A DNA stretch of 48,696 bases from Rhodospirillales bacterium Ga0074136 (lineage in GTDB: Bacteria > Pseudomonadota > Alphaproteobacteria > Acetobacterales > Acetobacteraceae), in NCBI GenBank assembly GCA_001464375.1, contig LNEW01000076.1, positions 1 through 48,696 of the forward strand, written 5' to 3'. Shown piece by piece: positions 8,227 through 16,553 of the stretch. Under the pieces are notes generated by a model, which ran no database searches, was not told the DNA's origin, and was given only the letters and a program-made list of their open reading frames with translations. A program made the position numbers and the translations under genes. Position 1 is the first letter of the stretch, and each line of letters begins with the position of its first letter.

Positions 8227-9017
8227 GCAGCCAGATCCGGCAGGAGCAGCGTTCGGATGGGGTTGTCCTGCTGCGCCTCGACAATCCGACGCATCGCAAT
8301 GCGCTCAACAACAGCATGATCGCCGAGCTCACCAGTGCGATGCACGCGCTTGCGGGAGACGGCACTTGCCGCGCGATCGTGCTGCGCGGGGCTGGCGGCA
8401 TCTTCTGTGCCGGGCGGGAGATTTCCGAGTTGCAGCGTCTTCAGGCCTCCTCGCCGGAGGAGGTCACGGCCGCCTATGGCCGGCTGCGTGTGCTCAGCGA
8501 GGCCATCTACTACTGCCCGAAGCCCACCATCTCGGTGCTTGAGCGCTATGCGCTCGGCGCGGGTACTGCGCTGGCCAGCTGGTCGGACATCGCGATCGCC
8601 GAGGAAGGCTGCCTGCTTGGCTATCCGGAAGTGAAGATCGGCCTGCCGCCGACCATGACGACGCTCGCCCTGATCCGCGGCGTGCATCGCAAGACCGCAA
8701 TGGACCTGCTGCTCACGGCGCGAAACATCGATGCGGCGGAAGCCGCCGCCCTTGGACTGATCACGCGCGCGGTGTCTGCGTCGGAGCTCGACGCCGCGGT
8801 CGAACGAACTCTCGCTGCGCTGGTGGCAAACAGCCCCGACGCGATGACCCGGACGAAGGAGATGATCTGGAAGACCGAGGATGCCGACAACCGCGCCGGT
8901 CTTGCCGTCGCGGTGGACGGGATCAGCATCGCGGTCGGCACCCACGATGCGCGGGAGGGCGTCGCGGCCTTCCTGGGCAAACGCAAACCCAACTGGTCCG
9001 CTCGGGAGGAACGCTGA
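8223..9017 (+). CDS. Enoyl-CoA hydratase/isomerase family (crotonase fold) protein
   Basis: ATG 8223 overlaps the preceding stop as ATGA, giving 264 residues. The oxyanion-hole segments are present (RGAGGIFCAGREISEL near 55-70; ALGAGTALASWSDIAIA near 110-126). Of the two glutamates of classical hydratases, the one in YPE (Glu136) is kept, while the position of the GGGCE glutamate is Ala116. Classical syn-hydration is therefore doubtful, and an isomerase, lyase or hydrolase reaction is plausible. The gene lies in an operon with CoA-transferases and TctC receptors, so it probably acts on the CoA ester they make. Confidence 0.88.
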   Translation: MSSQIRQEQRSDGVVLLRLDNPTHRNALNNSMIAELTSAMHALAGDGTCRAIVLRGAGGIFCAGREISELQRLQASSPEEVTAAYGRLRVLSEAIYYCPKPTISVLERYALGAGTALASWSDIAIAEEGCLLGYPEVKIGLPPTMTTLALIRGVHRKTAMDLLLTARNIDAAEAAALGLITRAVSASELDAAVERTLAALVANSPDAMTRTKEMIWKTEDADNRAGLAVAVDGISIAVGTHDAREGVAAFLGKRKPNWSAREER

Positions 9018-9991
9018 TGCGCCGTCACATGCTGAGGACCTTGCCCGCTTTCCTGGCGGGGATGCTTTGGGTCGCGGCTGCGGGAGCACAGAGTTTCCCG
9101 GACCGCCCGATCCGGCTGATCGTGCCATTTCCGCCAGGTGGGCCAGTCGACGCCGGTGCGCGCATCATCGCCAATGCGCTGCCCGCCCAGCTCGGCCAGC
9201 CCGTCATCGTGGAGAACCGCTCGGGCGCGGGTGGCTCGGTCGGTGTTGCGGAAGCCGCGCGTGCGACGCCCGACGGCTATACGCTTGTATTTTCCAGCAC
9301 CGGCTCACTGGCTGTGAATGTGAGCCTGATCCCGAATATCTCCTACGACACGCGGCGCGACTTCGCGCCGGTCTCCGTCGTGGTCGCAATCCCGATGTTG
9401 ATGGTCGCGCGTGCCGGGCTACCGGTGCAGTCGATTCAGGATGTTGTGGCCCTCGCGCGTCAGCGACCGAATGTCCTGACTTACGCCACGACCGGCCCCG
9501 GGGGGCCGCCGCACCTGCTTGGCGAGACCATGCGCCAACGCTCGAATGTCCACATGACCATGGTAGCCTATCGGGGCGCCGGACCGACCATCACAGCGAT
9601 CCTGTCGGGCGAAGTGGATGTGACGTTCCTCGATCCGGCGGTGCTGATGCCCCATGTGCGGGAGGGCCGCATGAGGGCGCTAGCCGTCTCGAGCCGAGAC
9701 CGCAACCCATCCATGCCGGGTGTTCCAAGCCTTGTGGAAGCCGGATTGGACGGCGCTGAATTCGACAACTGGTATGCACTTCTCGCTCCGACGGGCACGC
9801 CACCGGAGCGTGTCAGGCGCCTGCACACAGCGCTTGCTGGAGCCCTCGCCCAACCGGAGACCCTGCGGATCTTCACCGACCAGGGTGCGAGGGTGCTCAT
9901 CTTGGATCCGGAGCGCAGTGCGAATTACATCCGTGAGGAAGTCGAGCGTTGGGGCGAGGTGGTTCGGGCTACTGGGATCCGGCCAGAATGA
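9017..9991 (+). CDS. TctC/Bug-family periplasmic solute receptor (second copy)
   Basis: The start ATG shares one base with the crotonase stop (TGATG) and has GGGAGGA upstream, so it belongs to the same operon. The 324-residue product has a signal peptide (MLRTLPAFLAGMLWVAAAGAQ), then [39 protein letters not shown] and PDGYTLVFSS, all Bug-family hallmarks. It differs clearly from the copy at 6055, so the cluster may handle two ligands. No transporter membrane genes accompany it. It is the last gene of the operon; the next sequence is transposase debris. Confidence 0.92.
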   Translation: MRRHMLRTLPAFLAGMLWVAAAGAQSFPDRPIRLIVPFPPGGPVDAGARIIANALPAQLGQPVIVENRSGAGGSVGVAEAARATPDGYTLVFSSTGSLAVNVSLIPNISYDTRRDFAPVSVVVAIPMLMVARAGLPVQSIQDVVALARQRPNVLTYATTGPGGPPHLLGETMRQRSNVHMTMVAYRGAGPTITAILSGEVDVTFLDPAVLMPHVREGRMRALAVSSRDRNPSMPGVPSLVEAGLDGAEFDNWYALLAPTGTPPERVRRLHTALAGALAQPETLRIFTDQGARVLILDPERSANYIREEVERWGEVVRATGIRPE

Positions 9992-10140
9992 GATTGGCTT
10001 GGCGGACACCTCGCTACCGGGGCTGCGCGTCGGGCGTGAGCTCGACCGGATCGTGGCGCTACGTGGCCGCCCGGCGATGATCGTCAGCGAGAACGGCACC
10101 AAGCTGACATCCCACGCGATGCTGCGCTGGCAGGTCGGCG
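9992..10140 (+). pseudogene. IS3-type transposase OrfB remnant
   Basis: Between the TctC stop and the next operon the plus strand reads DTSLPGLRVGRELDRIVALR then GRPAMIVSENGTKLTSHAML and RWQ, which is a segment of the integrase (rve) domain of IS3-family OrfB. The active family usually has SDNGTE here; this copy has SENGTK, so even the Asp is lost. Only about 45 residues survive, with no start. The following 10141-10356 is GC-rich sequence in which I see no gene apart from the ribosome site of the next CDS. Confidence 0.7.
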
Positions 10141-10356
10141 CGGCTGCTGCAGCGCGATCACCTCTACGACAAGCGGGCGGGAGCCGGCCGCTCTCCCCAG
10201 CCCCCCGGTGGGACCCAACGCGGGTCGAGGGCAGGATTGCAGGGGCACGCCGCGGAAAGGTTCGCCGCCGGGTCCGCGCGGAGCGCCCATAGTCTGGACT
10301 GATACGGCGACCCGGCGCCATCCGTGATGCAACCCTGGATCAGCAAGGACAGCACC

Positions 10357-11934
10357 ATGCTCAAGCGACGTGAACTCCTGCCTCTTTCCGCGGCGCTGCT
10401 CGCCGCGCCACGCCTTGCGACAGCACAGGGCCAGCGTTCGCTGCGCTTCGTGCCGCAGGCGGACCTTGCCATCCTCGATCCCATCGCAACGCCGGCCTTC
10501 GTCACACGCGCCCACGCCCTGATGGTGTTCGACACGCTCTATGGCTGGGATGCCGAATTCGTTTCCCGTCCGCAGATGGCCGAAGGCCATGTCGTCGAGA
10601 ATGACGGCAAGCTGTGGCGCATCACGCTGCGCGAGGGACTCCGCTTCCACGACGGTGAGCCGGTGCGGGCCCGCGACGTGGTCGCGAGCCTCAACCGCTG
10701 GGGCAAGCGCGATACCTACGCCTACGACTTGATGGACGTGGTGGAGGAAATGCGCGCGGAATCCGACCGCGTCGTGATGCTGCGCCTGCGCAGGCCATTC
10801 CCCACGCTGCCGGACCTGCTCGGCAAGCCGGGCACGAACATCGCGTGCATCATGCCCGAGCGGCTGGCCAGCACCGACCCGATGCGGCCGCTTACGGAGA
10901 TGGTGGGCAGCGGCCCCTTCCGCTTCGTCGCGAATGAGCGCGTGCCCGGCGCGCGCAATGTCTACACGCGCTTCGAGGACTATGTGCCGCGGCCGAGCGG
11001 CACGCCGAGCTTCCTGGCGGGCCCGAAGGTGGCGCATCTCGACCGCGTCGAATGGCACACCATGCCGGACGCCGCCACCGCCGCCGCGGCGCTGCAGTCG
11101 GGCGAAGTGGACTGGTGGGAACAGCCCCTGCCCGATCTGCTGCCGGTGCTGCGCCGGCACCGCGACGTGCGCGTGTCGATCCAGGACGAGGCCGGCTTCA
11201 TTGCCTTCCTGCGTCTCAATCACGTGCAACCGCCCTTCAACAATCCGGCGATCCGCCGCGCGATCTTCGCGGCTCTCGACCAGGCGGAGGTGATGCGCGC
11301 GGTTGCCGGCGAAGACCGCGCCATGTGGCGCGACAACATCGGCTTCATCACGCCGGGGCCGATGGCGAGCGATGCCGGCATGCAGGCGCTGACCAGTCCG
11401 CGCAGCCTCGACGAGGCGAAGCGCCAGCTCCAGGCCGCGGGTTATCGCGGGGAACGGGTCGTCTTCATGGCGCCGACCGATTTCGCCGCCATCAACGCCA
11501 TGAGCCTCGTAACCGGCGACCTGCTGCGTCGCATCGGCTTCAACGTGGATTACCAGGCCCTCGACTGGGGTACGCTGGCACAGCGCTGGAACAGCCGCCA
11601 GCCTGTCGAGCAGGGCGGCTGGAGCGCCTTCTGCACCTTCACGACCGCCGCCGCCACCACGACGCCGGCGGACAACAAGTTCATCCGCGGCATCGGCGAG
11701 CGCGGCCTGATGGGTTGGCCGGACAGCGACGAGATCGAGCGCCATCGCACCGCCTTCCTCGACGCCACAGATCCCGCGGCGCAGCGTGCCGCCTGTGCCG
11801 CGCTCCAGGAAGCTGCCTTTCGCGACGTGCCCTATGTGCCGCTCGGTATCTTCTTGCAGCCGACGGCCTACCGTCGGAACGTCCTCGACATCCCGAAGGG
11901 CTTCCCGCTGTTCTTCAACGTCCGGAGAGGGTGA
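10357..11934 (+). CDS. ABC transporter substrate-binding protein, family 5 (peptide/nickel/opine type)
   Basis: ATG 10357, with AAGGA 7 nt upstream, gives 525 residues. A signal sequence containing LKRRELLPLSAALLAAPRLA is followed by the SBP_bac_5 fold: DTLYGWDAEFVSRPQMAEGH, WRITLREGLRFHDGEPVRAR, the PLTEMVGSGPFRF block, and NPAIRRAIFAALDQ late in the protein. Such receptors deliver peptides, opines or similar amides to ABC importers. Permease and ATPase genes are absent here. It overlaps the amidase gene by one base, which suggests that the imported ligand carries an amide bond cleaved by that enzyme. Confidence 0.92.
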   Translation: MLKRRELLPLSAALLAAPRLATAQGQRSLRFVPQADLAILDPIATPAFVTRAHALMVFDTLYGWDAEFVSRPQMAEGHVVENDGKLWRITLREGLRFHDGEPVRARDVVASLNRWGKRDTYAYDLMDVVEEMRAESDRVVMLRLRRPFPTLPDLLGKPGTNIACIMPERLASTDPMRPLTEMVGSGPFRFVANERVPGARNVYTRFEDYVPRPSGTPSFLAGPKVAHLDRVEWHTMPDAATAAAALQSGEVDWWEQPLPDLLPVLRRHRDVRVSIQDEAGFIAFLRLNHVQPPFNNPAIRRAIFAALDQAEVMRAVAGEDRAMWRDNIGFITPGPMASDAGMQALTSPRSLDEAKRQLQAAGYRGERVVFMAPTDFAAINAMSLVTGDLLRRIGFNVDYQALDWGTLAQRWNSRQPVEQGGWSAFCTFTTAAATTTPADNKFIRGIGERGLMGWPDSDEIERHRTAFLDATDPAAQRAACAALQEAAFRDVPYVPLGIFLQPTAYRRNVLDIPKGFPLFFNVRRG

Positions 11935-13394
11935 TGGCGGCGGCGGACCTCGCCTTCCTCTCTGCCACCGGGATGGCTGCCGCGCTGCGGGCGCGGCAGG
12001 TCTCGGCGGTCGAGTTGCTGGACCTGCACCTCGCGCGCATCGACCGATTTAACCCCTCGGTCAATGCGATCGTGGTCGAGGACCGGGAGGGCGCACGACG
12101 CCGCGCCGCGGCGGCCGATGCGGCACTGGCGCGCGGCGAGGCGCTGGGTCCCCTGCACGGCGTGCCGATCACGGTGAAGGAGGCCTTCGACGTCGAGGGC
12201 CTTCCCACCACCTGGGGCGACCCGGCGCTGCGCGGCAACGTCGCGGCGCGCACGGCACCATCGGTCCAGTCGCTGCTAGATGCCGGGGCGGTGCTGATCG
12301 GCAAGAGCAACGTGCCCTACCTGCTGTCCGACTGGCAGACCTTCAACGCCATCCACGGCACGACGCGGAATCCGTGGGATCCCAGCGCGACACCGGGTGG
12401 ATCCTCGGGCGGGGCGGCGGCGGCGCTGGCGGTCGGGATGTCGGCGTTGGAACTCGGCAGCGACATCGGGGCGTCCATCCGCAACCCGGCGCATTACTGC
12501 GGGGTGTTCGGCCACAAGCCGAGCTTCGGCGTGGTGCCGCAGGCGGGGCACGGCATTCCCATCGCGCGCACGCCGCTCGACGTTCTGGTGTGCGGCCCGC
12601 TGGCGCGCAGCGCGGAGGATCTCGCGCTCGCCATGGATCTCCTCGCCGCGCCGGAGCCGCAGGATGCGCCCGGATGGCAGGTCCGCCTGCCGCGACCGGC
12701 GCAGACGCGCCTGAGCGATTTCCGCGTGGCCGTACTGCTCGGCTCGCCGGTCTGCGCGGTGGACGACACAGTCGTCGCCTGCCTGGAGAGCGCAATCTCC
12801 GCCGTCGCCGCCGCCGGAGCACGGGTGGATCGCGCGGCACGGCTGGAATGGAACCTGGCCGCCTTCCACGACACCTATATACGCGTCCTGCGCGGCGCGA
12901 CGGGTGCCCTGCTGCCGGATGCGGACTACGTTGCGCTCGAGCAGGATGTCGTCGCCCTTGGGCCGCACGACGGGAGTTACCGCGCGCGCGTGGCGCGGGC
13001 GGCGACGCAGTCCCGTCGCGCCTGGTTCCAGGCCTGCGAGGAACGGCAGCGAATCCGCGACGCCTTCGCGAGCCTGTTCGAGACCGTCGATGTCCTGCTG
13101 TGCCCGGTGGCCGCCTCGGCTGCCTTTCCGCACGACCAGGACAGGCCGCGCTGGGCAAGGACCATCACCGTCAACGGGCGGCAGGAGGACTATAACGACC
13201 AGCTCTTCTGGGCCGGCATCGCCAGCCTGCCGAACCTGCCGGCGACGGTGGTGCCGGCCGGGCGCACGCCTGCGGGTCTCCCGGTCGGGCTGCAGATCGT
13301 CGGGCCCTATCTGCAGGATCATCGCACCATCTCCTTCGGGAGGCTCGTCAGCGGCGTGATCGGCGGCTTCGTGCCGCCGCCCGGCTACGCATGA
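11934..13394 (+). CDS. Amidase-signature family hydrolase
   Basis: ATG 11934 overlaps the previous stop as TGATG, giving 486 residues. The Ser-cisSer-Lys triad can be placed: Lys82 in VPITVKEAF, the cis Ser in the glycine-rich GGSSGG near 156-160, and nucleophile Ser181 in GSDIGASIRNPA. That last motif is a slight variant of the usual GGSIR. The C-terminal LPNLPATVVPAG segment is also typical. No signal peptide is present, so it acts in the cytoplasm, presumably on an amide taken up by the neighbouring receptor. It is followed by an ATGA overlap with a hydrolase gene. Confidence 0.92.
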   Translation: MAAADLAFLSATGMAAALRARQVSAVELLDLHLARIDRFNPSVNAIVVEDREGARRRAAAADAALARGEALGPLHGVPITVKEAFDVEGLPTTWGDPALRGNVAARTAPSVQSLLDAGAVLIGKSNVPYLLSDWQTFNAIHGTTRNPWDPSATPGGSSGGAAAALAVGMSALELGSDIGASIRNPAHYCGVFGHKPSFGVVPQAGHGIPIARTPLDVLVCGPLARSAEDLALAMDLLAAPEPQDAPGWQVRLPRPAQTRLSDFRVAVLLGSPVCAVDDTVVACLESAISAVAAAGARVDRAARLEWNLAAFHDTYIRVLRGATGALLPDADYVALEQDVVALGPHDGSYRARVARAATQSRRAWFQACEERQRIRDAFASLFETVDVLLCPVAASAAFPHDQDRPRWARTITVNGRQEDYNDQLFWAGIASLPNLPATVVPAGRTPAGLPVGLQIVGPYLQDHRTISFGRLVSGVIGGFVPPPGYA

Positions 13395-14163
13395 CCCGCC
13401 AGAGCCTGATCGCCAACGGGATCACCTGCGGTTCGGCTCGCCGAACCTGCCGGCGCTGGTGCTGCTGCCGGGCATCACCAGCCCGGCCCAGACCTGGGCC
13501 TTCGTTGGCGAGCGGCTCGGTGCCCGCTACGACATCATCATCCCGGACCTGCGCGGGCGTGGCTTCAGCGAAGCCGGGCCGCACCTGGTCTACGACCTCG
13601 ACAGCTACGCGGCGGATATCGAGGCGCTGGTCGGCGCCATCGGCCTTTCCGCGCCGGTCCTTATGGGGCACTCCATGGGGGCGCGCGTTGCCATTCGCCT
13701 GGCCCGGCGCGGCCGCGTTGCCTTCGATCGCGCGGTGCTGATCGACCCGCCGATGAGCGGTCCGGGCCGCCGGCCTTATCCCACCGGCCTGGCGTGGTTC
13801 CTCGATTCCCTCGATCTCGCGCGGAGCAGCACCGATCCGGCCGTGCTGCGGGACTTCGTGCCGGGCTGGTCGGACGAGCACCTGCGCACGCGCCTGGAAT
13901 GGCTGCGCCGATGCGACCGCGACGCGGTGATCGCGAGCCACGAGGGCTTCCACACGGAGGACATTCACGCCGACCTGCCGCATCTCGCGTTGCCGACGTT
14001 GCTGATGGTGGCGGGGCGTGGGGGCGTCGTCTCAGACGCGGACCTGGCGGAGATCAGCGTGCTGAACCCGCGGATCGAGACGAGCAGGGTGGCGAACGCC
14101 GGTCACATGATCCCGTGGGAGGACGAGGTGGCGTTCTTCCGGGCGCTGGAGGCGTTTGTCTGA
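13391..14163 (+). pseudogene. Alpha/beta hydrolase, frameshifted near the N-terminus
   Basis: The gene should start at ATG 13391 (ATGA overlap with amidase): MTRQSLIANGIT is followed by loss of frame near 13426. The family sequence resumes as LRFGSPNLPALVLLPGITSP in the next frame. One missing C (acctgcgg instead of accctgcgg) would restore a continuous 258-residue protein. The rest is intact: GRGFSEAG, nucleophile elbow MGHSMGARVA, and the catalytic His in NAGHMIPWED. An internal GTG at 13459 could make a shorter product lacking the first strand. This is a real mutation or a sequencing error. With the amidase it would form a two-step hydrolytic pathway. Confidence 0.75.
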
Positions 14164-14399
14164 GCACGAGGCGGGAATCTCCGGCACGGGCAGGCCTGCC
14201 CTGCGGTCTCGGGCGCCAGAGACAGAGTCGAATCTCGTTTCGCCCGTCAGCAGTCCGGCATCCTTCGGCGTGTGCGCGGATAGTGGATTTGCCCCCACTC
14301 AACTGTTAGCGTTGCCCCCTTCGTGCCTTGGTCCGTTGCTGGCCCTCCTCTCAGCCCTCAATCTGCCAGAGCAAGAAGGGCCGCCGGGCAACACTTACC

Positions 14400-14775
14400 C
14401 GGCAGCATCACCCGGCGTGCCAGCCGCACAGCCGGGCGGCCACCCAGCGCCACGCCGAGATGGTGGAGGATCCCATCGAGCCTCGCGGTGCGCCTGGCCG
14501 CCTTCAATGCGACGCCTGGACGCAGCAGCTCGCCGAAGATCTGGCGCTTGCAGGCGGCATTGCTGCAGCGAAACCGCCGCACCTGAACCCGGAACCGGAC
14601 GCAGCGGCCATGGGCAGGCAGATCCTGCAGCTGTCGTTCGTAGCGGCTATGGATTCGCGCCGATCTCTGGCCGCAGCCGGTGCACTCCGCGTCAGGCGAG
14701 ATCGGATGGGCGCTGACAACACGCGGTCGCCTTCTATTGACACCGTGTCGACCACGAGCCCAGACCTGCCGACGC
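14400..14775 (-). pseudogene. ISL3-family transposase, N-terminal fragment with frameshift
   Basis: The first residues GRSGLVVDTVSIEGDRV lie in one frame. The zinc-finger part CTGCGQRSARIHSRYERQLQ and FRCSNAACKRQIF follow in another frame from about 14720. The sequence then reads through LGVALGGRPAVRLARRVMLP and stops resembling the family near 14400. This is only the first quarter to third of an ISL3 transposase; the catalytic domain is absent. The fragment begins directly inside the OrfA-like remnant to its right. Confidence 0.75.
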
Positions 14776-14929
14776 CGCGCGACCTCCGCTGCGATTGCGC
14801 CAAACTCCAGCGCCTTCACCAAGATCCGCGCCTTGTCCTCGTCGGACCATTTCCGCCGTCGGCCAGACCAGTAAGAATCTCTACCGCGCGATACCCGCCG
14901 CCCTTCGCGTCGTCATCAACGTCGAACAT
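14769..14929 (-). pseudogene. OrfA/TnpA-type transposase head, frameshifted and truncated
   Basis: From ATG 14929 the frame reads MFDVDDDAKGGGYRAVEILT. It then shifts to RRRKWSDEDKARILVKALEF and GAIAAEVARRR, a transposase-associated HTH head. At 14769 it runs straight into ISL3 sequence. A likely terminal inverted repeat lies about 70-85 bp upstream (ending 15014). About 50 residues remain and no function is expected. Confidence 0.6.
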
Positions 14930-15149
14930 AACGTCGGCCCGATCCTCCCAGTCCAATGCCGACCAACCACATCCAACGCCCTCGACGAACGACGGGCCTC
15001 ATCACCGCGCTTACGGTAGAAGTTTGCCACCAGCGGTCAGACGACCGCGTCCTGCGACCACGCCGCATGGTGGGTGCCAGACGACCCGACGCGCAGGAGG
15101 GGAGGGGTGTTTCTCTCTCACTTTCCAGTCTTCCGTTCCTTCCTTCTGT

Positions 15150-15188
15150 TGCTCTTTGGAGAGCATGTCGAGTGCTCACCAAAGAGCA
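15150..15188. repeat. 16-bp near-perfect inverted repeat (hairpin)
   Basis: The arms TGCTCTTTGGAGAGCA (15150-15165) and TGCTCACCAAAGAGCA (15173-15188) pair over 16 bp with one mismatch around a 7-nt loop. It lies just downstream of the last minus-strand gene of the integrative element (15210-15608). It could be that operon's transcription terminator, although no U-run follows on either strand, or a recombination or replication site of the element. Confidence 0.7.
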
Positions 15189-15209
15189 TGTGGCCCGCTT
15201 CGTCGCCGG

Positions 15210-15608
15210 TTACTGCTCGGGCGCGCCGGTCGCCTTTCGGCGGGCGATCTCCTCGGCGGCGCGGGCAAGGATGGCGGCGGCTTCCACGCGCCGCATGCGC
15301 GTCCGTGCCGTCCCGTGTCGACCGAGCGGCGTCACCAGGCCGCGCAATCCCGCATGGGCACGTGTAGCCATCTGCGCCGAGCGCCGAATGTCGCGCGCGA
15401 TCCGCTCATGGGACGGGTAGAAGCACCACGCAGGGATTCCGGGCCGGTCGTGATCGGCACATCTGGCGATCGCGGCAAGCAGCGCATGCGCGGACAGCGG
15501 CGATAGTGGAATATCGAGCGCGGCAAGCCGCACCGCGAGGTGCGATTCCTGCCCCGATGCGACGGTGCTCGCCGGGTTCGGCGCGTAGTCCTTCCTGCGC
15601 GGCATCAT
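15210..15608 (-). CDS. Small HTH-like protein of the integrative element
   Basis: ATG 15608 overlaps the primase-polymerase stop as ATGA, giving 132 residues starting MMPRRKDYAPNP. The middle part (LSAHALLAAIARCADH, then CFYPSHERIARDIRRSAQMA) looks like a winged-helix DNA-binding segment of the kind found in plasmid and phage replication proteins. The C-terminus is a charged helix (AAAILARAAEEIARRK). I do not recognise a named family. Coupling to the prim-pol gene suggests a role in element replication or its control. Confidence 0.6.
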   Translation of the reverse strand: MMPRRKDYAPNPASTVASGQESHLAVRLAALDIPLSPLSAHALLAAIARCADHDRPGIPAWCFYPSHERIARDIRRSAQMATRAHAGLRGLVTPLGRHGTARTRMRRVEAAAILARAAEEIARRKATGAPEQ

Positions 15609-16399
15609 CGCGGCCGATACCGCCAAGCACTTGCGATCGTTTTTCGCGCCTCCGCCTCGTCCAGCCCCAACGTGCGCCCGGCCTCGACCAGGCGAGCTTG
15701 CGCATCGGCATCACCGATTAGGCCTTGCGCCGCCACATCGCGCAGCAGGCACGAACCGCGGAACAAGCGCTGATTGCGGTTGCCTTCCCGCGCGCTGGTG
15801 GTCCATCGCAGTGCGCCGTCAATCCTGTGGACGGTGACGGCCGGGTGAGGCCGGCGGGCACCGGAATCCGCCGGCTCGGTGGTGTTCTTGCGAACCATCG
15901 CCAGTAGCGGCACCGGCCAGTCGGCGAGCGGCCCGCGTTCCAGCACGGGGCCGCCGAACAGATGCCATGGAACAATGAAACCGCCAGTCGCTTTCACGTC
16001 CACGTGCGGCCCGGCCTTGGCCGACCGCAGCCCAGCCGCGTGCCTGAACTAGCAATGAAGCCCGCCCGATGGTGTGCGATAGATCAGCAGCTGGGGCGGC
16101 AGTCGATCGCACCAAGTACGCCACCAGAGCGCCGCGGGGGAGTGCTGAAGATCGGGGTCGAGCACGTCCAGCCCGGAAGGTTCACCCGTCGCGATTCCTA
16201 CAAGCGGTGCGGGACAACGCGGCCACAAATCGCGCAAGGCGGCAGGATCCGTTGTCGCGTCGAGATGTCCGCGCGATCCGCGCAACGGGCGCTTGTTCGG
16301 CGCCAGCGGGAACACGGCGAGACCTTGAGCGGCGAGGTCAAGCGCGATGCGCAGCGCCTCGGCGGGGCGACGGAAGGTCGGTGTGAATGTGTGAGTCAT
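15605..16399 (-). pseudogene. Bifunctional primase-polymerase (prim-pol) with in-frame amber codon
   Basis: The frame runs from ATG 16399 (MTHTFTPTFRRPAEALRIAL) to 15605, with one in-frame TAG at 16049-16051. Before it are LAVFPLAPNKRP, the acidic motif LDVLDPDL (archaeo-eukaryotic primase DxD) and the second motif TPSGGLH. After it the same frame continues FRHAAGLRSAKAGPHVDVKA and TGGFIVPW, which holds the third acidic motif. The stop therefore falls between motifs II and III with no frame change. Such N-terminal prim-pol domains start replication of plasmids and phage satellites. Either the gene is dead or the stop is suppressed. Confidence 0.8.
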
Positions 16400-16553
16400 A
16401 GCCTCGCGTTGCCTTGGTTGGCCCGGTCGTTTTGTTCGCATTGCATCGTCTCGGCCTTCATCTTCAGACGGCGCGAACTGCGCGTGCAGCGGGGATTTGG
16501 GCGTTTCCGCTAAGCTCGCGCTCTCGGTCGCACGCGTCAGTGCGTCGGGCGAA

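Larger units (their letters stand above)
14164..15014 (-). mobile_element. Mosaic of insertion-sequence remnants
   Basis: No intact gene is present in this stretch. It contains a palindrome gggcaggcctgccc at 14188-14201, an N-terminal ISL3 transposase fragment (14400-14775), and an OrfA/TnpA head (14769-14929). A likely IS66-type terminal repeat closes at 15014 (the complement starts GTAAGCGCGGTGATGAGGC). The pieces overlap by frame changes, so the region is nested, decayed insertion debris. It separates the catabolic cluster from the integrative element to the right. Confidence 0.7.

Noticed and set aside
10084-11745. A 553-codon minus-strand frame
   Set aside because: It is antisense to the family-5 receptor gene and shows shadow-type composition.
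14188-14201. The gggcaggcctgccc palindrome as a terminator of the hydrolase operon
   Set aside because: It has no loop and no T-run, and lies in IS debris.
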